Part shown: one piece after another, positions 16,778-24,774 of the stretch
How positions within the stretch are numbered: position 1 is the stretch's first letter
How the letters are laid out: each line of letters starts with the position of its first letter
DNA from: CATOSK01 sp034423195
GTDB lineage: Bacteria; Chloroflexota; Dehalococcoidia; Lucifugimonadales; UBA3495
Direction of reading: 5' to 3'
DNA: 64,000 nt
Assembly: GCA_034423195.1 (NCBI GenBank)
Contig: DAOUIZ010000034.1
Location: 62,001-126,000 of the forward strand
Program-made: the position numbers and the translations under genes
The notes under the pieces: generated by a model
Database searches by the model: none
Seen by the model: only the letters and a program-made list of their open reading frames with translations
Told to the model about the DNA's origin: nothing

Positions 16778-17581
16778 CTAGCCGGCGGCCCTGCCCTGTT
16801 CCACGAACACCGAGCGGGCGACGCGCATCGCCGTGCGGGTGTTGAAGTAACCGCCATACATGGTGAGCTGGATGAAGACCTCCATGATTTCCTGGGGGGT
16901 CATGCCGATGCGCAGGGCGCTTTCGATGCGGGCGCGGAGCTGGCGGTCGTACTGGCCGAGAACGGTCATGGAAGACAGGCTGCAGATGACCCGAGCCTTC
17001 TTATCAAGGTGCGGCCGGTTGTGGATAGCGCCCCAGTGGTACTCGTTGATGATGCGGTCGAGCTGGTTTTCCTGGGAATCGGGTTCGTCGGTGCGATAGG
17101 CGGTGATGTCGGAGATATACTCTTCGTGGACACGGATGCCCTCGGCGTAAAGTTCGTCGATAGTGCGCTGGGTGTCGTAGGCCCGGGTGGGCGTGTAGCG
17201 GATGCCGCGTTCCTCGAAGATCTCCTTGGTCAGGTTCATGGCCTCTTCGACTGCGGGAACGCCGACGTAGAAGGTCATCTGTATGAACACTTCGATGACC
17301 TGGGACGGCTCCAGACCGACGTTGAGACAACGCTGGATGGTGCGGCGGAGCAGGGTCAGGTTGCCCAACGCCATGAGGGCGGACAGGGTGGCTATGCACC
17401 GCAGCTTCAAGTCCAGGCCATCCCGGTTCCAGATGGAGCCGAAAAGAGACTCATCGATGATGCGCTTGAGGTCGGGGGCCAGGACATCAACGCCGGGGAG
17501 AACGTAGTGGGTGAGGTCACCGCCGGCAAGGGTGTCCCTCATTTTCATGCCTTGTCGGTAGCGTTCGTCCAGGGTCGTCAC
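16778..17581 (-). CDS. two-domain carboxymuconolactone decarboxylase family protein
   Basis: The 267-residue protein contains two tandem CMD/AhpD-like helical domains, the first about 30-125 and the second about 150-260. Each has the repeated pattern of RCIATLSAL / RVICSLSSM followed by an IEVFIQMTFYVGVP / MEVFIQLTMYGGY helix. No CxxC redox pair is present, so it resembles gamma-carboxymuconolactone decarboxylase rather than AhpD. GTG start at 17581 preceded by AGGAGG at 7-nt spacing. It lies second in the LLM-CMD-hydrolase-MmgE-SDR operon and probably decarboxylates or isomerises a ring-cleavage intermediate (inference). Confidence 0.87.
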   Translation of the reverse strand: MTTLDERYRQGMKMRDTLAGGDLTHYVLPGVDVLAPDLKRIIDESLFGSIWNRDGLDLKLRCIATLSALMALGNLTLLRRTIQRCLNVGLEPSQVIEVFIQMTFYVGVPAVEEAMNLTKEIFEERGIRYTPTRAYDTQRTIDELYAEGIRVHEEYISDITAYRTDEPDSQENQLDRIINEYHWGAIHNRPHLDKKARVICSLSSMTVLGQYDRQLRARIESALRIGMTPQEIMEVFIQLTMYGGYFNTRTAMRVARSVFVEQGRAAG

Positions 17582-17739
17582 TTGATTGCCTCCTGTGTAA
17601 TTCGTCGGGGAGCCCCACCGAGCGGGTCCCGGGCATATTTTGGGAAATGCCGGTTACGGCCCAACCATTATAAGCCCAACGAGCCGGGTTGGGGCGCACC
17701 ATTGGCGCATGGGGGGAATCGGGTCATGGCACCCCATTA

Positions 17740-18681
17740 TCAAGAGCGGGCCATGATTTCGGCGGCGAACCATTCCAGCCGTTCCAGGGCCTGGCTGAGA
17801 TCGGACCCGCGAATGTCGAAAATCAGGTGGGTTACGCCGATGTCCTCGTAGGTCTGCACGTCCTGGAGGATCCGGTCAGGCTCGCCGGAGAAGCGCCGGT
17901 GAGCGCCGCCGCCGGAGGAGGCGACGTCGTAAAGAGGGGTCTTCATGGCAACGTCCAGATCGGCGGGGTCGCGTCCTACCCGCTCGGCGCAGCGGCGCAT
18001 GAAGGCGAGGTCCTGGGCCAGGTCTTCCGGCTCCAGGGGCGAGGCAGGGATTCCGCCCACCGGATGCCAACCGTTGCCCAGCTCGGCGGCGCGGCGGATG
18101 GCCAGGCGGCTCTGTCCCCCGACCCAGATGGGCGGATGAGGGTCCTGCACCGGCTTGGGCAGGAACTTGAGGTTGGAGAACTGGCAGTATTTCCCCTGGA
18201 AGGTGGGGCTGTCGCTGGTCCAAAGCTCCTTGAAGGCCCGCAGGTACTCGTTGGTTACTGCGCCCCGCTCGGCGAAGGGGGGAGCGCCGAGGGCCTGGAA
18301 CTCTTCCTCCATCCAACCCACGCCGACGCCAAGGGTCAGGCGGCCCTGGGAAAGCACATCAAGGGTGGCGAGAATCTTGGCGGTGAGCAGGGCGGGCCGG
18401 TGGGGGACGATCATGACGCTGGGGACGAGACGGATCCGGGCGGTGACACCGGCGAGGTAGGAAAGGAGGGTCAGCTGCTCGAAGTACTCGCCGCCCTCTC
18501 CGCCGGGGAATTCTCCGCTGACGGTGTAGGGGTAGGGGGAATCAATGGTCTCCGGGACGAGGATGTGGTCGCCGGCGACCATGCAGTAGAACCCCAGCTC
18601 GTCGCCCTTCCGGGCGATGGCGGCCAGCGGCTCCGGCCTGGCGGCGGGGCCGTGGTTTGGCAGATAAAACCCGAATTTCAT
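17740..18681 (-). CDS. LLM-class F420/flavin-dependent oxidoreductase
   Basis: The 313-residue TIM-barrel protein of the luciferase-like family begins MKFGFYLPNHGP and has the family blocks GVTARIRLVPSVMI, GRLTLGVGVGWMEEEF (about 110-125) and PPIWVGGQSRLAIRRAAELGNGW (about 180-203). These resemble the F420-type subgroup (TIGR03619-like). It is the first gene of the five-gene catabolic operon, with ribosome site GGAGGAGG and a promoter upstream. It would hydroxylate or reduce the entry substrate using reduced flavin or F420; substrate unknown. Confidence 0.9.
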   Translation of the reverse strand: MKFGFYLPNHGPAARPEPLAAIARKGDELGFYCMVAGDHILVPETIDSPYPYTVSGEFPGGEGGEYFEQLTLLSYLAGVTARIRLVPSVMIVPHRPALLTAKILATLDVLSQGRLTLGVGVGWMEEEFQALGAPPFAERGAVTNEYLRAFKELWTSDSPTFQGKYCQFSNLKFLPKPVQDPHPPIWVGGQSRLAIRRAAELGNGWHPVGGIPASPLEPEDLAQDLAFMRRCAERVGRDPADLDVAMKTPLYDVASSGGGAHRRFSGEPDRILQDVQTYEDIGVTHLIFDIRGSDLSQALERLEWFAAEIMARS

Positions 18682-18725
18682 CCCTCGCCTCCTCCATCCA
18701 TCGGAGACTTAACCAATCGGAAATC

Positions 18726-18754
18726 ATGATAGCCCCGTTGCCGTGTTGCCGCAA
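18726..18754 (-). promoter_or_regulatory. probable promoter of the LLM-CMD-hydrolase-MmgE-SDR operon
   Basis: TTGCGG (18749-18754) and TATCAT (18726-18731) on the minus strand, spacer 17 nt, lie 45 nt upstream of the LLM start. The spacer and -35 sit in a GCAACGG/CCGTTGC inverted repeat that could bind a regulator. Confidence 0.5.
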
Positions 18755-18888
18755 CGGCCAGAAGACGGTTGTCGTGAAGACTGAGAAGGCAGGCTAGAAC
18801 ACCCCAATCCACGCCGCGACCGGGACCTGATGGGAGACCGGCAATCCGAAGCATCGGGGATGTTCTCGGTGGGTATTGCTGGCAAATC

Positions 18889-18920
18889 GATGAGGCTCCG
18901 GCGACTGCCGGAGCCTCATC
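18889..18920 (-). terminator. terminator-like 14-bp hairpin behind the collagen-like gene
   Basis: GATGAGGCTCCGGC (18889-18902) pairs perfectly with 18907-18920 over a GACT loop. On the minus strand it follows the collagen-like gene stop by 66 nt and is trailed by GATTTGCC, a weak U-tract. It lies in the 304-nt gap 18682-18985, which otherwise shows only the LLM promoter. Confidence 0.65.
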
Positions 18921-18985
18921 CGTTGGGTCTCTGCCTTGGGGTTGCCTAAGCCGAGTCGAATGCGCTGGCTGGGGAAATCTTCAGG

Positions 18986-19984
18986 CTACTCGTCAGCGGC
19001 CTTGGCGCAAACCACGTTTACGCTCAACCGCCAGCTGGCTTCTACGGGCGCCACTTCCTGGGCGACGGCTCGCCAGTCCGCGGTCAACTCTCCCGTTCCG
19101 CCCACAGGATAGGATGCGACGATGGCTACGCCGGTGGGGGCTGAGTTGTCCCCGCTTGCGCTGGCGCCAAGAACGCGCGCTCCTCCGCCGACCGCGACCT
19201 TGCCGCCCGTACAGGTGGCGGTGACCGTCTTGTTCGAGCTGGTCGCCTGGCTGGTCACCACGAGTATCCGGGCCTCGGCGATTCCGGCCGGCCCGCGGGC
19301 GCCCTGGGGGCCGTGCGGCCCGGGCTCGCCCTGGGGGCCTGAGACGCCGCGCAGACCAGACTCGCCCTGGGGGCCTTCCGGTCCCCGCTCACCCTGGAGT
19401 CCCCGCTCACCGGCGGGTCCCTGGGGGCCACGCTCGCCAGCGGGTCCCTGGGGGCCACGCTCACCCTGGGGTCCCTCGGCTCCCTGAGCTCCCTGAGCTC
19501 CCTGAGGTCCGCGGTCGCCCTGGATGCCACGCTCGCCAATGGGACCCTGCGGCCCTACCGGGCCCTGGGCTCCCTGGGGTCCTTCGGGTCCGCCCGGATC
19601 GCCTGTGTCACCCTTGTCACCCTTGTCGCCCTTCGCTCCCGGGACGCCCTGCTCACCCCGCTCACCCTTCTGTCCCTGCTCACCCCGCGGGCCCTGGGGA
19701 CCTTGAGGGCCGCCGGCAGGACCCTGGGCACCCTCGGGTCCCTGTTCACCCGTTTCCCCCTTTGCACCGGCGGGTCCCTGTGGGCCAGACGGACCTGCGG
19801 GGCCAGCCGGCCCGCGCTCACCGGCGGGACCCTGGGCTCCCGGTTCGCCATTGATTCCCGCCGGTCCCTGAGGGCCTGACGGGCCTTCAGGGCCCACCGG
19901 ACCGACGCAAGCGGCGACAAATAGTGTTCCTGCAATGATAAGGGCTACTGAGGCAACCCTTCTGCTTACCCAACTCGTGGACAT
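18986..19984 (-). CDS. collagen-like triple-helix repeat lipoprotein
   Basis: The 332-residue precursor has a lipoprotein signal ending LFVAACVGP. It is followed by about 69 Gly-X-Y triplets, with Pro often at X and Glu-Arg or Gln-Gly combinations, so a trimeric collagen-like stalk is expected outside the cell. The helix is interrupted twice by a single extra Gly (GPAGGPQ and GDPGGPE). A ~100-residue C-terminal domain (from ILVVTSQATSS) is beta-rich with two Cys and probably forms the trimerising head. The triplet region is built from near-identical 9- and 27-nt DNA repeats. The gene has its own promoter; a surface adhesin or appendage role is inferred. Confidence 0.88.
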   Translation of the reverse strand: MSTSWVSRRVASVALIIAGTLFVAACVGPVGPEGPSGPQGPAGINGEPGAQGPAGERGPAGPAGPSGPQGPAGAKGETGEQGPEGAQGPAGGPQGPQGPRGEQGQKGERGEQGVPGAKGDKGDKGDTGDPGGPEGPQGAQGPVGPQGPIGERGIQGDRGPQGAQGAQGAEGPQGERGPQGPAGERGPQGPAGERGLQGERGPEGPQGESGLRGVSGPQGEPGPHGPQGARGPAGIAEARILVVTSQATSSNKTVTATCTGGKVAVGGGARVLGASASGDNSAPTGVAIVASYPVGGTGELTADWRAVAQEVAPVEASWRLSVNVVCAKAADE

Positions 19985-19994
19985 CCAACACTCT

Positions 19995-20026
19995 CCTGTT
20001 CGTTAAACCTGTTACGTAAACCTGTT
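19995..20026. repeat. three 13-nt direct repeats in the collagen-like gene leader
   Basis: CCTGTT recurs at 19995, 20008 and 20021, each followed by a CGTAAA-like half. The period is exactly 13 nt, and the array lies between the promoter and the ribosome site of the collagen-like gene. It could be an operator or mRNA leader element. Confidence 0.6.
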
Positions 20027-20044
20027 GCGTCTGTCGGCCGAGTT

Positions 20045-20073
20045 AACTTAACAAACCTTTATGGCGGAGTCAA
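20045..20073 (-). promoter_or_regulatory. promoter of the collagen-like gene
   Basis: TTGACT (20068-20073) and TAAGTT (20045-20050) on the minus strand with a 17-nt spacer, 60 nt upstream of the start. It gives a leader of about 50 nt that contains the three 13-nt repeats. Confidence 0.6.
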
Positions 20074-20174
20074 GGCGGCGGATGAATCATTTGTCAACCC
20101 GAGGTGCGAACCCGGGCGCACCAGGGCAGGCAGTGCAGGACATGGCGCACAGTGGCATTAAATTGCGTGCCGGA

Positions 20175-20203
20175 TTGGTGAATGCCGGCTTTTTGAATAT
20201 AAT
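20175..20203 (+). promoter_or_regulatory. promoter of the GlcG/HbpS-like gene
   Basis: TTGGTG (20175-20180), 17 nt, TATAAT (20198-20203). It is followed by a leader of ~80 nt that includes a GGGAGAGGAGGG ribosome site before the ATG at 20289. The rest of the gap 19985-20288 holds only the divergent promoter and repeats. Confidence 0.7.
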
Positions 20204-20288
20204 TCACGAGCGGGGCATGCGCGGGCCAGGTGCGTTGCCACCCAGAGATTAAAGGCGTAGCCCGAAGCCAAGGGAGAGGAGGGAATCC

Positions 20289-20687
20289 ATGCCCAATATT
20301 ACCCTAGATGAAGCGGAAAGAGTGGTGCAGGCCGCAAAAGCCAAGGCGATGGAGATGGGGGTGAAACTCAGCATCTCGGTAGTGGACGCCCGGGGGGACC
20401 TGATCTGCATGGTGCGGATGGACGGGGCCCCGTGGCGGACTCCATATATCTCCAGGGGGAAGGCGAGGGCGGCGGCCTGTTTCGGCGTCCCCAGCCTAGA
20501 CCTGACGGAGAGGGCGCTGCAGCCGGTTTTCCGAGCGGTTATGGAAGTGGAGAAGGGAGAGTTCGTGCCGGGCCAGGGCGCGCTGCCGATTTTCAAGGAT
20601 GGAGAACTTATCGGGGCTTGCGGCGGCAGCGGAGGAACGGCGCAAGAAGACGAGGACGCCGCGAGGGCGGGAATCGAAGCCCTCTAG
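20289..20687 (+). CDS. GlcG/HbpS heme-degrading-like family protein
   Basis: The 132-residue protein matches the GlcG/HbpS (DUF336) family in length and pattern: an N-terminal helix LDEAERVVQAAKAKAMEMGV, the strand ISVVDARGDLICMVRMDGAP, the segment ISRGKARAAACFGVPS, and the C-terminal ALPIFKDGELIGACGGSGGT. Members form octamers that bind heme or small ligands and often accompany catabolic operons. No signal peptide is seen. It is monocistronic between its own promoter and a terminator. Confidence 0.9.
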   Translation: MPNITLDEAERVVQAAKAKAMEMGVKLSISVVDARGDLICMVRMDGAPWRTPYISRGKARAAACFGVPSLDLTERALQPVFRAVMEVEKGEFVPGQGALPIFKDGELIGACGGSGGTAQEDEDAARAGIEAL

Positions 20688-20723
20688 CCGGGCGGCTGTC
20701 CACAGCTCCGGCGGTCAAGGCAG

Positions 20724-20752
20724 AAAGGCAGACCAAAACCGGTCTGCCTTTT
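20724..20752. terminator. bidirectional intrinsic terminator
   Basis: AAAGGCAGACC (20724-20734) pairs with GGTCTGCCTTT over an AAAACC loop. T-tracts lie on both sides, between the convergent GlcG-like and monooxygenase-like genes. Confidence 0.85.
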
Positions 20753-20789
20753 CGATACCTGGGGGGAAGCCGCCTCCAACGGGGGAGGG

Positions 20790-21086
20790 CTAACGGTCTT
20801 GGGAACTGACCTCGAAATGCTTGACCCAGTACTCGCCGCGGTAGAGATGCTCGACTTCCCGGGCGACGTTCTGCCGGAATTCGCCGGTCTCATAGGCCCG
20901 CAGGTGCTCGAAGGTGTCCCAGATGCTGACGCTGATGCCTTCATCCGGGTCCTCGGTGCTGCGCAGCAACTGGCGTTCCTGCAATCCTTCTATGTCTCCG
21001 TGGCTGGCCAGCCGCTCGTGGTAGTGCCTCTCGTACTCTTCCCAGGAACCGGGGCGCAGCTTGCCCCAAACCATGCGAATATACAT
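20790..21086 (-). CDS. antibiotic-biosynthesis-monooxygenase-like (dimeric alpha/beta barrel) protein
   Basis: The 98-residue protein has the ferredoxin-like alpha/beta pattern of the ABM/EthD superfamily. It shows a first strand MYIRMVWGKLRPG, a helix with EYERHYHERL, a middle strand ending VSIWDTFEHLRAYE, and a final strand GEYWVKHFEV. Members are small dimers that oxidise quinol-like substrates without cofactors or only bind ligands. It is a single gene convergent with the GlcG-like gene; the specific role cannot be told. Confidence 0.72.
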   Translation of the reverse strand: MYIRMVWGKLRPGSWEEYERHYHERLASHGDIEGLQERQLLRSTEDPDEGISVSIWDTFEHLRAYETGEFRQNVAREVEHLYRGEYWVKHFEVSSQDR

Positions 21087-21260
21087 TGTGCCCGCTCCTA
21101 CGATTTAAAATCCCGCTTGTTCTGCGTACTCGGAATCGTCATGCTATCGGAGCAGGTCAACTGTGGTCAATGCGGGCTGAATGCGGCTTAACGGGAAATG
21201 ACGGCGGCACCGCGGCGGCGGCCGTTGTTCCTGCAGAGGCCCGGTAGTCCAGAGGCCCGG

Positions 21261-22424
21261 TCATGCGAGAACGTTGTACCGGTAGCTGGACGTCAGCAGA
21301 TCCCCTTCGTCGAAGCGGGTGAAGCGCAGAGGGGTCAGGTCGAAGGACCGGCCCTGGCCGTGGGCGACCATTTCGGACATCACCTGTCCGATGGCGGGGG
21401 CGAGCTTGAACCCGTGGCCGCTGAACCCGACGGCGCAGTAAAGGCCCTCGATACCTGGAACCCGGTCCATAATCGGGTGCCAGTCCGGGGTGATGGTGAA
21501 CAGGCCGGACCATCCACCCCGGAAGTAGGAATCGGACAGGGCAGGGATGCGTTCAACCATCCCTACCATTACTTCGGCCGCCCGGTCCAGGTCCACTCCC
21601 TGGTTGTAGGAGTCGACCTCGGCGGGGTCTTCACCGAATCCCACGAGGGTCATGGCCGCTCCCTCGGGCCGGAAAGAACAGGAGTGGGCGATGTCGCCGA
21701 CTATGGGATGGTCGGGAAGCTGGTCGACCGGCCTGATGATGGAGGCAACCTGGTGGCGGACGGTGGAAAGGGGAACGTCCACTCCTATGGCGGACATCAG
21801 GGGCCGGGACCACGGGCCGGCGGCTATCACCGCGACCGGGGTCGCCACCCTGCCCTGATCGGTCAACACGGCTTGCACGCGTCCTGACTGGATTTCAACG
21901 CCAGTGCAGGTGGTGCGGAGGGAAATCTCGGCGCCCGAGTCCCGGGCGCGGGCGGCGTAGGAGGTGGTAACCTGGTGGGAGTCGGCGTAACCGGACCGGG
22001 GTTCCCAGGCCAGGCCCTCCCCGGGGCTGGTGCGGATCATGGGGGCAAAGTCCCGGACTTCGGCGGCGGTTACCAGGCGAGTGTCGATGCCCAGTTCCTG
22101 CTGCATCGCGATGTTCTTTTGCAATCCGCCGACGTCTTGGGGAGACACGGCCACCAGGTAGCCGGTGCGCACGAAGCCGGAGTGTCCGCCCACCATCTCG
22201 TCGAAATTGGCGAAGACTTCAAGGCTTTGCCAGGCCATGGATGCAGTGATGGCGTTGGAGTAGTGCATCCGGCAGATGGTCTGGGAGCGGCCGGTGGACC
22301 CGGACCCAAGGACATCCTGTTCGACCAGCAGGGCGTCGGTCAGGCCCTGGCGGGTGAGGTTGTACAAGATGCTGCATCCCATGACGCCGCCGCCGACGAT
22401 GACGGCATCCGCAGTCTGTCTCAT
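21261..22424 (-). CDS. FAD-dependent amino-acid (sarcosine/D-amino-acid) oxidase family protein
   Basis: The 387-residue DAO-family flavoprotein has the N-terminal dinucleotide motif VIVGGGVMGCS (residues 9-19) and the LVEQDVLGSGSTGRS block near 33-47, where SoxB-type enzymes bind FAD. The C-terminal region GLYCAVGFSGHGFKLAPAIGQ is a classic family signature. It should oxidise a secondary or primary amine of an amino acid-like substrate in the cytosol, producing H2O2 or passing electrons on. It is followed on its strand by no partner gene. Confidence 0.9.
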   Translation of the reverse strand: MRQTADAVIVGGGVMGCSILYNLTRQGLTDALLVEQDVLGSGSTGRSQTICRMHYSNAITASMAWQSLEVFANFDEMVGGHSGFVRTGYLVAVSPQDVGGLQKNIAMQQELGIDTRLVTAAEVRDFAPMIRTSPGEGLAWEPRSGYADSHQVTTSYAARARDSGAEISLRTTCTGVEIQSGRVQAVLTDQGRVATPVAVIAAGPWSRPLMSAIGVDVPLSTVRHQVASIIRPVDQLPDHPIVGDIAHSCSFRPEGAAMTLVGFGEDPAEVDSYNQGVDLDRAAEVMVGMVERIPALSDSYFRGGWSGLFTITPDWHPIMDRVPGIEGLYCAVGFSGHGFKLAPAIGQVMSEMVAHGQGRSFDLTPLRFTRFDEGDLLTSSYRYNVLA

Positions 22425-22511
22425 CGGGCCTCCTCAGCGTGACGCCCTACTGTCGAGGGCGGGACCAACCTATCCCCGGCAGTGGGGCAGTGGTATTAGT
22501 GGAGAATCAAA

Positions 22512-22534
22512 ACCCCCGGGGCATACCCGGGGGT
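22512..22534 (-). terminator. intrinsic terminator after the zinc-ribbon gene
   Basis: On the minus strand ACCCCCGGG / CCCGGGGGT with a five-nt loop is followed by TTTTGATT. It lies 100 nt behind the zinc-ribbon gene and before the oxidase gene start. Confidence 0.85.
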
Positions 22535-22633
22535 ACTGGACTTGGCGTGATAACGGCATGGGCCGCTGTTCCGGTCCAACCGGAACGAGTTTCCTGATGA
22601 GATTGGAACCTGTTGAAACCTGCCGGTTGAGAC

Positions 22634-22921
22634 CTAGCGCCGCATGGCGTTGAAGCAGTCGCTGCAATAGACCGGCCGGTCGCCCCGGGGACGGAATGGA
22701 ACCGTAGTGTCGACGCCGCACTGGGCGCACACAGCCGGATGCATCTCGCGAGGAGCGCCGAAGCCGCCCCGCTGCTGATCCCGGCGGCTGTTCCGGCAGT
22801 CCTGGCACCGCCGGGGTTCGTTGGTATAACCCCGTGAGGCGAAGAATTCCTGCTCGCCCACGGTGAAAAGGAACTGGTTACCGCACTCTGCGCAAATAAG
22901 GGGTTTGTCTTGAAGCGCCAC
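22634..22921 (-). CDS. double zinc-ribbon protein
   Basis: The 95-residue protein has two Cys4 zinc ribbons. The first uses CAEC (10-13) with CQDC (39-42), matching the probable zinc-ribbon domain whose spacer contains QEFFASRGYTNEPRRC. The second uses CAQC and CSDC near the C-terminus and matches the CxxC_CXXC_SSSS-like ribbon found in many Chloroflexota and other bacteria. A short Gln/Arg-rich linker joins them. Such proteins are often abundant and thought to bind nucleic acid or ribosomes; no firm function is known. It has its own terminator. Confidence 0.85.
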   Translation of the reverse strand: MALQDKPLICAECGNQFLFTVGEQEFFASRGYTNEPRRCQDCRNSRRDQQRGGFGAPREMHPAVCAQCGVDTTVPFRPRGDRPVYCSDCFNAMRR

Positions 22922-23067
22922 TGATGACCTCCGTAAGTTGATTTGGCTCAGTTCAGGTCATCCAGCGCTAAATTCTCAGAATGTAGTTGCGAACCGGGAG
23001 GCCTTCAGCTGTACCGCCGCAAGTATAACCCAAATGCAAGGCAAATGGGAAACCGCCCCGGGACGGG

Positions 23068-24387
23068 TTACATGATGCTCCAGTTGGGATTGCCCTGGAC
23101 CGCGGCTTCCAGGGTTTCCTGGATTTCATCCCGGACCCGGGGAGCGACGTAGAAGACGGGCATGAGCAGGTCGTCGGCGTCTTCGATCAGCCCTTCCCCC
23201 ACGGCGAGGCGGGTCAGGTTGGTGCCGGGAAGGAGGCGGTTGCCGATGCGCAGGGTCGCCAGGGCATGGCGCTCGGAACGGGCGGCGGTGGACAAGAAGG
23301 CGAGCTTGGCACGCATGGTGTCGCTGGTCTCGCCGGGTTCCCCGAAACCCTGGGTGATAGCGTAGGTCAGGCCCTCGGTGTGGCAGAGGTCACACAGCTT
23401 TTGCAGTTCGGAGAGTTCGGTTGCCAGTTGGACTCTCTCCTCATTGCCCTCGTCGAGGTTGGAATAATAGGAAAGAGATGCGCCGCCCAACAACACCATC
23501 CGGCAGCCTGACGCCACCATGAGTGAAAGCAGTTCCCGGTCTATTCCCTCGGGACGGATGTTGGTGTTCCACCGGATGGAAAGGCCCTCGCCGATGATGC
23601 CCCGGCACAGGTCTTTTGCATAATCCATGGGCCGGTTGAACTGCTGGTCGATGAAGAAGAACTCGTTGAGGTTGTGGGACGACTGCAGCCGCTTGATCTC
23701 CTCAAGGACTTCCGGCACCGGCCGCACGATGCGCCATTCGTCTTCGGGGTTGGGACTCGGCACCGTGGAGGAGTACCAGCCCAGCTTGGTGATAACGCCC
23801 ACTCCGAAACCGGCTTGCCGGTACTGGTCCAGGTCGAGGTCGTCCAGTCGGGGCGGGCGGGCCAGGCCGGAGGCCGCCCGGTGGGGGGAGGTTACTATCT
23901 CACCGTCCCGCCGGAAGATCACCCCGGAAAGGTGCCCGTATTCCCGGGATTCGGCCAACAGGTCGGCCAGTTCGGCGAAGGTCTCGGCAGCGTCGCCGGC
24001 CAGACCCACGTCGGGTTCGAGGTATCGGAAGCAGTCCTCGGGAAGAGTGCTGAAGGCGGGGCCACCGCAGGCGATGACCGCCTGGCTGCATCCCCGGATT
24101 CGCCCTATCACGTCCCGGGTGACCGGCAGGGCCGATTGGGGGTTGACGAAGCTGCCGTTGTCCAGGTTGCGGATGGAAATGCCGACCAGTTCGGGCTGGA
24201 ACTCCCGGGCCACCCGCTCGACCTCGCCCAGGTAGTCATCGGAGAACATGAGATCCATGACCCGGAGCGAATGGCGGTCGGGGTCGACGTAGGCCGCAAC
24301 GTAGGCCAGTCCAATGGGGAGGGGGCGAACTTCCTCTTTGCTCATCCAGCGGTTGTGACGATTGGTGGCCACCAGCAAAATACGCAT
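23068..24387 (-). CDS. B12-binding-domain/radical-SAM-like protein without cluster cysteines
   Basis: The 439-residue protein has an N-terminal cobalamin-binding-like Rossmann domain (about 1-150, with VGISIRNLDNG and IACGGPAFST). A radical-SAM-type TIM barrel follows, recognisable by FFFIDQQFNRPMDYAKDLCRGII and the later YAITQGFGEPGET. At the position where relatives have KLGCxxxCxxC, this protein reads KLGWYSSTVPSPNP: Trp204, Thr208 and Ser211 replace the three cysteines, and no other CxxxCxxC exists. It therefore cannot bind the catalytic [4Fe-4S] cluster in the usual way. Its divergent neighbour is citrate synthase. Its function is unknown. Confidence 0.8.
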   Translation of the reverse strand: MRILLVATNRHNRWMSKEEVRPLPIGLAYVAAYVDPDRHSLRVMDLMFSDDYLGEVERVAREFQPELVGISIRNLDNGSFVNPQSALPVTRDVIGRIRGCSQAVIACGGPAFSTLPEDCFRYLEPDVGLAGDAAETFAELADLLAESREYGHLSGVIFRRDGEIVTSPHRAASGLARPPRLDDLDLDQYRQAGFGVGVITKLGWYSSTVPSPNPEDEWRIVRPVPEVLEEIKRLQSSHNLNEFFFIDQQFNRPMDYAKDLCRGIIGEGLSIRWNTNIRPEGIDRELLSLMVASGCRMVLLGGASLSYYSNLDEGNEERVQLATELSELQKLCDLCHTEGLTYAITQGFGEPGETSDTMRAKLAFLSTAARSERHALATLRIGNRLLPGTNLTRLAVGEGLIEDADDLLMPVFYVAPRVRDEIQETLEAAVQGNPNWSIM

Positions 24388-24622
24388 CCCCGTCTCCTCC
24401 GGGTCTGGTTGTGGTTTCCATCAATGGGCGGGCAGGCAATGGGTGGGCAGGAAAATTGGCGGTTCCTTCAGGGGTGCCGCCAATATACCATAGATGGGTT
24501 ATCAGTAGTTGACTGGTGACGGTTTGACAGGGTGAACGGGACGGGTTGGAAATCGCCGGCCGGGCATCCCAGCGGAGAGTCCCGGAGGAGAGTCCGGCCG
24601 GTCTTGCTTCAGGGGTTTTTCC

Positions 24623-24651
24623 TTGACACCCCCAAGGGCCGATGCTAGAAT
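24623..24651 (+). promoter_or_regulatory. promoter of citrate synthase
   Basis: Perfect TTGACA (24623-24628), 17 nt, TAGAAT (24646-24651). The leader is about 117 nt up to the ATG at 24775. The remainder of the 24388-24774 gap holds no gene that I can support. Confidence 0.85.
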
Positions 24652-24774
24652 CCGCCCGGCTTTTCCCAAGGCCCCTTTCATGGTACGCTAACCCTGCGTG
24701 CCGCCCCTTCCGTGTTGTTCTTCCAGCTATCTCCGGCGGACGCAAGGAAACCCTTTCAACCAGGAGGAATGACT

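Noticed and set aside
24712..24774. Longer citrate synthase N-terminus
   Set aside because: The extra residues show no family similarity, and the AGGAGG ribosome site lies inside this extension.
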